Positions 1 to 5,377 of a stretch of DNA of 5,377 nt are shown piece after piece. Below the pieces are notes generated by a model. It was not told where the DNA came from. It saw nothing but the letters and a program-made list of their open reading frames with translations, and made no database searches. The stretch covers positions 1 to 5,377 of the forward strand of contig JAHEFL010000096.1 of assembly GCA_024640205.1 (NCBI GenBank). Reading direction: 5' to 3'. This stretch comes from Flavobacteriales bacterium (GTDB lineage Bacteria; Bacteroidota; Bacteroidia; Flavobacteriales_F; PHOS-HE28). How positions within the stretch are numbered: the stretch's first letter is position 1; each line of letters starts with the position of its first letter. Made by a program: the position numbers and the translations under genes.

Positions 1-1334
1 GAATTCTCGCTTACCGATACCGTAACGGCTTGTGCACCCAAGGGCTGGAAGGTCGCGCTTATCACTGCGCCGTCCGCTGATGGAGGTGTTGTGGACGGAC
101 CAAGATCCCATGTGATCACCGCGTCAGCAGTGAAGTTCCCGCTGACGCTCAACTCAACGAAGGACGGGCCACACAGGTCCGTGGGAGGAACGAATACCGG
201 ATCGAGCGGTAAACGCGCTTCGTAGATCCCTACACTGGTGTCAGCACATGGCCAACCAGGATTGGCGATCAACGTTACCGTGTAGGTGCCGGGCATGGAA
301 TAGGTCCACGTGGGTTCGCTCAGGTCGGACACATCATCAAGGGTATTGGGATCACCGAAATCCCAGGACCAGAACTGACCATTGATGCTTTGGTTGACGA
401 AACTCTGGGTCAGGCCAGAGCACAGAGCAGCCGGTTCTTGTTCCGCAACGACCGCAAGGATGTTCGGATCGCAGATAACCGCGTTAAAGAGGAAGTCACG
501 GCGCGTTTCACCGAGCAACACACCGTTCCGGAATTCCTTGACGCAGACACCGACGGTGTAGGCACCGATCTGGGTCGGTGTGACCTCGAGCATGCCGGTA
601 GCGGGATCAAGGGTGATATCCGGATCCGAATCCAATGGAGCGTTCGCCGAATATCCGGCCGCCCAGGGCACGGTGGAATACGGCGGTGGAGTAGGCACCG
701 CAGGCATCGGGTCGATATTCGAACCACCCTGGAACGGGGTGCAGAATTCATAGACCAATTGATCGCCATCCGGATCCGTTGCACCGTGATCGAACGTCAG
801 CGTCTCGCCCACACAGAGCACGACGGGTGGATACGCGTCGAACCGAGGACTATTGTTCACTGCATTGGGCGGACCTGGGATCTGAATGGTACACGTAAGT
901 CCCTGCCCACCGGGGTTCATCAGGTTGACGATGGCTGGCGTTCTACAGCAACGCTGATAACTCAAGCTATACCCTCCTGCGATGGGGGGCAGGTTCAATA
1001 CGGTCTGGTATCGCATGGTGGCGATGCACAGATCGGGAGGTGCCGATAAACATGGATTGGTGATCACGATCGGTATGATCTCCTCCACACCTGATAGAAC
1101 CAATGGATTCTGGACCAGCACACCGGAGGAATTGAACACGCCGATGCTGATCTGGGCATCAAAGCCCGTGTTATTCGCATTCGTCGGTCCGCAATCCCGG
1201 TAGAGGTCCAGGGTTATCCGGTACTGGTTTCCGCCCAGATGATCGTAGTACATCTCCCCGCCGATGATGTGTGTCGCCAGCACCGGGATCGGCAGTACGC
1301 ACGCCAACAGGATGGAATGAAGTGCGCGGTTCAT
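1..1334 (-). CDS. Secreted PKD-domain protein, paralogue of the 1443-3329 gene (C-terminus outside window)
   Basis: Seen: the minus-strand frame is open from an ATG at 1334-1332 to the left edge, giving 444 codons without a stop. Residues 1-20 form a signal peptide (hydrophobic core ILLACVLPIPVLA, cleavage expected after Ala20). The mature protein opens with THIIGGEMYYDHLGG, followed by a cysteine-rich module to about residue 290 that includes a vicinal pair in QRCCRT (129-131), a cadherin-like acidic motif DHGATDPDGD (182-191) and the stretch GETRRDFLF (275-283). A PKD domain follows at about 300-370 (WDFGDP at 324-329, YTVTLIANPG at 351-360), then a second PKD-like domain with WDLG at 409-412. 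The protein aligns with its upstream neighbour almost end to end, roughly half of residues being identical by eye. Inference: by that alignment about 180 residues are missing here and should include another Ig/PKD-like domain and a type IX secretion sorting domain. The likely location is the cell surface or medium. Binding partner and function are unknown; adhesion is a guess. It lies 108 bases after its paralogue on the same strand. Confidence 0.93.
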   Translation of the reverse strand, partial: MNRALHSILLACVLPIPVLATHIIGGEMYYDHLGGNQYRITLDLYRDCGPTNANNTGFDAQISIGVFNSSGVLVQNPLVLSGVEEIIPIVITNPCLSAPPDLCIATMRYQTVLNLPPIAGGYSLSYQRCCRTPAIVNLMNPGGQGLTCTIQIPGPPNAVNNSPRFDAYPPVVLCVGETLTFDHGATDPDGDQLVYEFCTPFQGGSNIDPMPAVPTPPPYSTVPWAAGYSANAPLDSDPDITLDPATGMLEVTPTQIGAYTVGVCVKEFRNGVLLGETRRDFLFNAVICDPNILAVVAEQEPAALCSGLTQSFVNQSINGQFWSWDFGDPNTLDDVSDLSEPTWTYSMPGTYTVTLIANPGWPCADTSVGIYEARLPLDPVFVPPTDLCGPSFVELSVSGNFTADAVITWDLGPSTTPPSADGAVISATFQPLGAQAVTVSVSEN

Positions 1335-1359
1335 GTATAAGCGACCTCAAGGTAAGGCC

Positions 1360-1418
1360 ACAGGTTGCCCCTGATAAAAAGAGATCGCCAAGCGCCCGGA
1401 AACCATCGAGCAACCTGT
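1360..1418. repeat. Inverted repeat between the two paralogous genes
   Basis: A perfect 9-bp inverted repeat, ACAGGTTGC at 1360-1368 and GCAACCTGT at 1410-1418, has a 41-base loop. A broken extension is possible (GCCA at 1357-1360 with TGGC at 1423-1426, skipping five bases). It lies 24 bases past the stop of the upstream gene and 25 bases before the ATG of the downstream gene. On the minus strand a run of five T (complement of 1376-1380) falls inside the loop rather than after a stem, so it is not a standard intrinsic terminator. It could be an mRNA stem between cistrons or a protein-binding site; chance is also possible. Nothing else is recognisable in the 1335-1442 gap, and I could not find a good Bacteroidota promoter (TTG, then TAnnTTTG) there. 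Confidence 0.45.
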
Positions 1419-1442
1419 ACAGTGGCTATCCGGATCATCTGG

Positions 1443-3329
1443 TCAGCGCAATAAGGTCACATGCCCCGTGAATTCGCCCCCCTGCGCAAGCGTAAATATG
1501 TAGTAGTAGGTGCCGTCAGGCAGATCCGTTCCGCGCCAGGTATTGCGATAGTTCACGGTCTCATAGACCACCATGCCCCATCGATTGTAGATGCGCAAGG
1601 TGTTCGCCTTGTACTGCCCATTCTCGATGACGAAATAATCGTTCAAGCCATCACCATTGGGGGTGAACACGTTGGGTATGTCGATATCGCCGGCATAGAT
1701 CTCATAATTCATGAAAAAGGTGTCCGAACAGCCATCGGCCGTGGTCACGGTGAGGGAAAGCACATACTGGCCAGGCAGGGTATTGTCCCAGATCACCTGC
1801 GTTCCACTTCCAAGGTCGATGGTACTCGCCGACCATGAACGATCCACGATGCTTGCTCCATTCCCGTTGGATCCGTCGTTCAGTGTCACCACGGTCCCAG
1901 CAAGCTGCGGCGAAGCAGGCTCCACCCCGAAGAATGCCGTGGGTACTTGGTAAACCACCACGTTGGCCGTGAAATCACCCGCACAACCGTTCTCGATCAC
2001 GTTCACGGTAACGGGATGAACGCCCACTGGGAACGAAGCTTCCACTTCATGACCCAAGGCTGAACTGGGATCGACCCCTTGACCAAGGTCCCAGAACACA
2101 TTGGCCCCTGGGCCGAAATGATCACCAAGCGCAACCAAAGTGGAGGATGATGGCCCACAAGTGGGCTCGGGAACCTCGAAATACGGTTCCGGTGCATAGT
2201 ATACATTGAATAACGTCGAGGCCGTATCGGCACAGACCAATCCGGGATTGGCGATGATGGAAACCGTATAGCTGCCGGGTTGGGCATAGGTCCACGAAGG
2301 ATTATAAATGTTGGCCGTGTCAAGCGGTGTGCCGGGGTCACCGAAATCCCAATGGTAATTGGACGCGCCCTGGCTCAGGTTCGTGAAGTTCATCATTAGG
2401 CCGGAACAGACCTGAGCGGGTTGCTGAGGCAGCACCCCGGCAGCCACCGATGCGTTGCAGGCCACCACCTCGAAAAGAAAGTCCCTTCTTGTTTCTGAGA
2501 GAAGGACCCCGTTGCGATATTCCTTTACACAGACCCCTACGTTGTACACTCCCAATTGGGAAGGTGTCAGGGTCAACAGACCTGTGGCCGGGTCGATGGC
2601 GATGGCAGGGTCGGAGTCGATCGGATAGGTTTCCGAATATCCCAGGGCCCAGGGGATCAATTGGTACGGGGGAGCCGTTGCAGCGCTGGGAATGGGAGTT
2701 GGTTGCGCCTGCGTGCCACCATTGAACGGGGTGCATAGCACATATTCCAGTACATCACTATCCAGATCCGTAGCCGAATGGTCGAAGACAAGCGGCTCAT
2801 TGATGCAAAGCGCCACGGGTGGCAGTTCGTTGAAGCGGGGCGAACTGTTGACGTCCGTCACATCCGTACCTGGGACCGTACACATCAAGGTGATACCCAA
2901 GGAACCAGGATCAGGCAGGTTCTCAATAATGGCGGTGCGGCAGCACCTTTGGTAGGAAAGGATATAACCATCCGGGGTCTGAGGCAACGTAATGGTCTGG
3001 GTATAGACCGCCACTTCGATACACGCTTCAGGAGGTAGGGAAAGGCATGGGTTATCAAGGTCTATGGGCACCAGATCGGCGCCAGGAAAGGTGATCGGTG
3101 TGGTCCAGAGATAGGTCCCAAGCCCTGAATAGACACCAACTTGTATCGGGTTGTCATAACCCGTTATCGCCGAGCAATCCCGATACAATTTGATCGTCAC
3201 TTGGTACTGATCACCACCCAGGTGATCGTAGTACATCTCCCCCCCTACTATGTGGGTTGCACTGGCGTAAGTCGATGCCAACGTGACAAGGGACACCATC
3301 AACGTTCTGAGCAGATACCTGGTTGCCAT
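1443..3329 (-). CDS. Secreted PKD-domain protein with type IX secretion (type B) C-terminal sorting domain
   Basis: Seen: 628 residues, ATG at 3329-3327, stop TGA at 1445-1443. Signal peptide at 1-24 (LLRTLMVSLVTLASTYASA), with the mature protein starting at THIVGGEMYYDHLGG. The N-terminal module (25 to about 291) has paired cysteines, QRCCRT at 127-132, an acidic cadherin-like motif DHSATDLDSD (183-192) and SETRRDFLF (278-286). Three Ig/PKD-like domains follow: about 300-375 (classic WDFGDP at 327-332), 386-455 (degenerate, WDLGQG at 413-418) and 463-545 (more diverged). Residues 549-628 form the sorting domain: NVFTPNGDGLND (553-564), YNRWG (581-585), PDGTYYY (604-610) and the terminal GHVTLLR. 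Family knowledge: this domain takes proteins through the Bacteroidota type IX machinery to the surface or medium, where the domain is normally removed or anchored. The ligand and exact role cannot be read from the sequence. The gene lies 61 bases after the small 3391-3675 gene and 108 before its paralogue. No Shine-Dalgarno site is visible; A/T-rich bases precede the ATG, usual for this phylum. Confidence 0.97.
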   Translation of the reverse strand: MATRYLLRTLMVSLVTLASTYASATHIVGGEMYYDHLGGDQYQVTIKLYRDCSAITGYDNPIQVGVYSGLGTYLWTTPITFPGADLVPIDLDNPCLSLPPEACIEVAVYTQTITLPQTPDGYILSYQRCCRTAIIENLPDPGSLGITLMCTVPGTDVTDVNSSPRFNELPPVALCINEPLVFDHSATDLDSDVLEYVLCTPFNGGTQAQPTPIPSAATAPPYQLIPWALGYSETYPIDSDPAIAIDPATGLLTLTPSQLGVYNVGVCVKEYRNGVLLSETRRDFLFEVVACNASVAAGVLPQQPAQVCSGLMMNFTNLSQGASNYHWDFGDPGTPLDTANIYNPSWTYAQPGSYTVSIIANPGLVCADTASTLFNVYYAPEPYFEVPEPTCGPSSSTLVALGDHFGPGANVFWDLGQGVDPSSALGHEVEASFPVGVHPVTVNVIENGCAGDFTANVVVYQVPTAFFGVEPASPQLAGTVVTLNDGSNGNGASIVDRSWSASTIDLGSGTQVIWDNTLPGQYVLSLTVTTADGCSDTFFMNYEIYAGDIDIPNVFTPNGDGLNDYFVIENGQYKANTLRIYNRWGMVVYETVNYRNTWRGTDLPDGTYYYIFTLAQGGEFTGHVTLLR

Positions 3330-3357
3330 ATGATGAAATTAGATCTTTTCGTTCCTT

Positions 3358-3410
3358 GTCCGTTATCGGCGGTCCGCCGTCCGTTAGGGGCTACCCTTTC
3401 CGGTCCGTTC
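3358..3410. repeat. GTCCGTT repeats and GC-rich dyad upstream of the secreted-protein gene
   Basis: GTCCGTTA occurs at 3358-3365 and again at 3379-3386, exactly 21 bases apart. A related GTCCGCC lies at 3372-3378 directly against the second copy, and GTCCGTTC at 3403-3410. Between the two exact copies, and sharing G3379 with the second, is a near-perfect dyad, CGGCGG-T-CCGCCG (3367-3379). The cluster begins 29 bases upstream of the ATG at 3329, where a promoter or operator would be expected, and its right end runs into the last codons of the 3391-3675 gene. There is no T-run after the dyad on the minus strand, so an intrinsic terminator for the small gene is unlikely. A role as a regulator site is inference from position only. 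Confidence 0.4.
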
Positions 3411-3675
3411 TCTTCAGTTCCTCGGACCATGTATCCTCCTCGATCAGCTTATACCGCCCTTCATGGAGCTCGATCATTTCCATGATCCGGACCAGTTCCG
3501 GGTAGGCTCTTGCCGTGACGTGGTGTACCAGATGGCGGTTGCCTACTACCTGGATCTCGGTGAACCTGTCCTTCGCTTCGATACGGTAATAATGACGTCC
3601 ATCGACGGACCCTCTATAAATCGGGAACCCTTCCTCACCTTCTTGCATATCCTGTCCGTTATCTTCCGAGCCCAT
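3391..3675 (-). CDS. Uncharacterised small protein, 94 residues
   Basis: I do not recognise the family. Seen: ATG at 3675-3673, stop TAG at 3393-3391. An acidic, probably disordered N-terminus (1-16, rich in D, E, Q, G) is followed by GFPIYRG (16-22), HYYRIEA (28-34), FTEIQVVG (38-45) and HLVHHVTA (48-55), which look like four consecutive strands. A helix YPELVRIMEMIEL (58-70) and a final RYKLIEEDTW (74-83) follow. This compact strand-helix pattern suggests one small cytoplasmic domain, with no signal peptide or membrane segment. Start choice: an ATG at 3714 would add 13 residues (beginning MSALASRFRKGS) but overlaps the well-supported start of the plus-strand nuclease-family gene, so those residues look like a shadow. 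ATGs at 3678 and 3648 (85 residues) are the alternatives. It precedes the two secreted-protein genes and could share their transcript, though no functional link is visible. The even, protein-like composition and the fit to its neighbours argue that it is real. Confidence 0.75.
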   Translation of the reverse strand: MGSEDNGQDMQEGEEGFPIYRGSVDGRHYYRIEAKDRFTEIQVVGNRHLVHHVTARAYPELVRIMEMIELHEGRYKLIEEDTWSEELKRTDRKG

Positions 3676-3676
3676 C

Positions 3677-5377
3677 ATGGAACCCTTCCTGAAGCGACTG
3701 GCCAGCGCACTCATCGAGGATCATAGCGAGGAGCTTGGAAGCATCGCCGTGGTCCTCCCTGGTCGCCGGGCCGGGCTTTACCTGCGAAAGTACCTCGCCC
3801 AGGCGCTTGGAAAGACGTTCTGGAGCCCGGAAATGTTGGATGTCGGCGGGTTCATGGAGCGTATGAGCGGCATGCGTCAAGGTGGATCCATGGAAATGCT
3901 TTTCCTGTTGTACAGGATCTATTGCGAGGTGGCCGGGGCCAAGGCCGGCACATTGGAGGAATTCCTGCAATGGGCGCCGACCACGCTGCGTGACATGAGC
4001 GAAGTGGATGGTCATCTGCTCGATCTCGATAACCTGTATCGGGACCTGCGCAGTTATCACGAGATCGAGGAATGGAGCTTCCGCATGGATCCGCTAAGCC
4101 ATGGTCAACAGCACCAGGTACAGCTGTGGCGTACCACCGGCGAGCTCCATAGGCGCTTGCATGAAGCCATGTTGGAAGGTGGGTATGGAACTTCCGGCTT
4201 CCTTGCCAGGAAAGCAGCTGAAGGCCTTGGGAACGGCTCGTTGGAATGTCCTTGGAGCATGGTCTGGTTCGCCGGGCTCAATGCCCTTGAACCAGCCACC
4301 ACGGAGGTCATCCGGCAGATCCAAAAAAAAGGTCGCGCCGAACTGGCCTGGGATGCGGACCCATATTATCTAGACGATCCGAAGCAGGAGGCTGGTCACT
4401 TCCTTCGGCGTTCGATAAAGGCGCTGGGGCCGGGCAGAACGCCGCCCATCGATGCCATTCGCACGTTAAGGAGGCACTTCCATATGATCTCGGTCCCAGA
4501 CCAGACCTCACAAGCCAAGGCCGCAGCCCAGTTCCTGGCTGCATCCGACCCTTTGGAACTGGCTGGCACTGCCGTAGTGTTGGCTGAGGAGGATCTGCTC
4601 ATGCCTCTCCTGGAAGCACTCCCTGGCGATATTGGACCCATCAACATAACGATGGGCATGCCGCTGGTATCGCTTCCAGTGCACGGTCTAACGGAAGCCT
4701 TTTTGGAGATGCATGTGAGGACGGATAAAGATGGCGCCTTCAGAGCGCAGAACGTGGAGCGTTTGCTCCTGCACCCGTTCCTCCATCAAGGTGCTGCGAC
4801 TGATGTGGCCTTGAAAACCATCCGGGAAGGTGAACGCTACTTCCTAGGTCCGGCCTCCATCGTGAAGGCGGCGAATAGTGGAGGGATGGACCATGAACCG
4901 TGGTCCTCCCTTGTTTTCAGCCCTTTGGTACCGGGCCTTTCGGATCTGCCCGAAAAGCTGGGGGCCTTGCTCGGCTGGGCCCGACATCTAACAGCGACGG
5001 ACCGCTTCACCCAGGAACAGCTTTTCAGAATGGCGCGCCTCCAGCAACGTCTTCACAGGGAACTTGAACGTTCCAGCATTCCAGCGCTTGATCTTCGCAC
5101 CTATGTTCCATTGCGGGCAAAACTTCTCCGCGAAGAACGCATCACTTCTTTCGGGGAACCCCTGCGAGGTCCCCAGATCATGGGTTTCCTGGAGACACGG
5201 GCGATCGATCATGATCGTGTGATCATCCTTGGAGCGCAGGAGGGAAGCCTGCCTCGAACCAGCACTGACCAAAGCTGGATCCCTTTCCCGATCAGGAAGG
5301 TCAAAGGCCTGCCGCTTCCGTTCGATACGGCCTCTGTCACCGCCTATCATTTCTATCGGTGCACACAACTCGCGAAG
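3677..5377 (+). CDS. PD-(D/E)XK nuclease family protein, AddB-like inactivated helicase portion (C-terminus outside window)
   Basis: Seen: ATG at 3677, open through 567 codons to the right edge. The N-terminus IAVVLPGRRAGLYLRKYL (23-40), then LLYRIY (77-82), FLQWAP (96-101) and SYHEIEEWSF (126-135), are hallmarks of the long Bacteroidota nuclease-family proteins related to AddB. Further matches are INITMGMPL (322-330), LLLHPFLH (363-370) and, near the edge, GFLETRAIDHDRVIILGAQEG (503-523) followed by SWIPFPIR (533-540) and YHFYR (557-561). The last block corresponds to the UvrD/RecB-type helicase motifs V-VI region. The Walker A position reads LPGRRAG without the GK[ST] of active motor ATPases, so the helicase half is expected to be structural. 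Family knowledge: such proteins usually run to about 900-1000 residues and end in a RecB-type PD-(D/E)XK nuclease with a four-cysteine iron-sulfur cluster; that part is off the window, so catalytic residues cannot be checked. It is expected to act in the cytoplasm in double-strand break resection, with an AddA-like helicase-nuclease partner not seen here. The start fits the family N-terminus and no upstream in-frame ATG is close. Confidence 0.93.
   Translation, partial: MEPFLKRLASALIEDHSEELGSIAVVLPGRRAGLYLRKYLAQALGKTFWSPEMLDVGGFMERMSGMRQGGSMEMLFLLYRIYCEVAGAKAGTLEEFLQWAPTTLRDMSEVDGHLLDLDNLYRDLRSYHEIEEWSFRMDPLSHGQQHQVQLWRTTGELHRRLHEAMLEGGYGTSGFLARKAAEGLGNGSLECPWSMVWFAGLNALEPATTEVIRQIQKKGRAELAWDADPYYLDDPKQEAGHFLRRSIKALGPGRTPPIDAIRTLRRHFHMISVPDQTSQAKAAAQFLAASDPLELAGTAVVLAEEDLLMPLLEALPGDIGPINITMGMPLVSLPVHGLTEAFLEMHVRTDKDGAFRAQNVERLLLHPFLHQGAATDVALKTIREGERYFLGPASIVKAANSGGMDHEPWSSLVFSPLVPGLSDLPEKLGALLGWARHLTATDRFTQEQLFRMARLQQRLHRELERSSIPALDLRTYVPLRAKLLREERITSFGEPLRGPQIMGFLETRAIDHDRVIILGAQEGSLPRTSTDQSWIPFPIRKVKGLPLPFDTASVTAYHFYRCTQLAK
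3683..3690 (-). promoter_or_regulatory. Possible ribosome binding site for the small gene
   Basis: On the minus strand AGGAAGGG (3690 to 3683) lies 7 bases before the ATG at 3675 and 4 bases before the one at 3678, favouring the 3675 start over 3714. The same bases encode Pro-Phe-Leu near the N-terminus of the plus-strand gene, and Shine-Dalgarno sites are often absent in Bacteroidota, so the match may be incidental. Confidence 0.35.

Noticed and set aside
390..1049. Plus-strand open frame of 219 codons
   Set aside because: It lies wholly inside the minus-strand secreted-protein gene, whose translation aligns with its paralogue. The plus-strand product is Arg/Gly/His-rich without domain features, as expected of a shadow frame.
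1171..1413. Minus-strand frame of 80 codons crossing the intergenic gap
   Set aside because: It is out of frame with the secreted-protein gene it overlaps, removes its signal peptide region, and has no recognisable features.
1335..1442. Intrinsic terminator using the T-run at the complement of 1376-1380
   Set aside because: No GC-rich stem directly precedes the run; the only good stem encloses it.
3387..3398. Small hairpin GGG-CTA-CCC type at the stop codon of the small gene
   Set aside because: A four-base stem with no following T-run is too weak to call a terminator.
3391..3714. Longer form of the small minus-strand gene starting at 3714
   Set aside because: The extra N-terminal residues overlap the plus-strand N-terminus, which matches its family, and do not resemble the rest of the protein. 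The 3675 start has better spacing to a purine-rich site.
3600..3780. Bacteroidota-type promoters (TTG, about 20 bases, TAnnTTTG) for the divergent genes
   Set aside because: Only partial matches were seen, such as TATCTTCC at 3660-3667 with TTG at 3643-3645, and the spacing is too short. Nothing reliable on either strand.
3659..4060. Minus-strand frame of 133 codons opposite the nuclease-family gene
   Set aside because: The plus-strand reading has clear family motifs throughout this stretch, and the minus product has none.
4988..5368. Minus-strand frame of 126 codons near the right edge
   Set aside because: It is antisense to the conserved LETR to QEG helicase-like block of the nuclease-family gene; a shadow.

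Overview
The window looks like a piece of Bacteroidota chromosome with fairly high GC for that phylum, probably from the Flavobacteriales or a close relative. The main evidence is a type B C-terminal sorting domain of the type IX secretion system (gliding motility-associated C-terminal domain) on a PKD-repeat protein, and a Bacteroidota-type AddB-like PD-(D/E)XK nuclease family protein. Start regions are mostly without strong Shine-Dalgarno sites, which also fits. I saw no tRNA, rRNA, CRISPR array, insertion sequence, integrase or phage gene.

Layout: bases 1-3675 carry three genes on the minus strand. In transcription order they are a 94-residue uncharacterised protein (3675 to 3391), a complete 628-residue secreted multidomain protein (3329 to 1443), and a second, paralogous secreted protein (from 1334, running off the left edge after 444 codons). 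The gaps are 61 and 108 bases, so co-transcription is possible. A plus-strand gene starts at 3677 and runs off the right edge after 567 codons; it encodes the inactivated-helicase part of an AddB-like repair protein. The small minus-strand gene and this plus-strand gene diverge with practically no intergenic DNA.

How the genes work together: the two secreted proteins share an N-terminal module beginning right after the signal peptide, every cysteine of the comparable region, and a PKD domain, so they are tandem duplicates with cell-surface or extracellular roles. The nuclease-family gene belongs to cytoplasmic DNA repair and has no evident link to them. The small protein has no signal peptide and no function I can name.

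The non-coding DNA is short. The 108-base gap contains a 9-bp perfect inverted repeat, and the 61-base gap contains a dyad and GTCCGTT repeats just upstream of the first secreted-protein gene. I found no convincing sign of a wholly new system. The items most worth checking are the tandem paralogue pair, the head-to-head start codons and the upstream repeat cluster.
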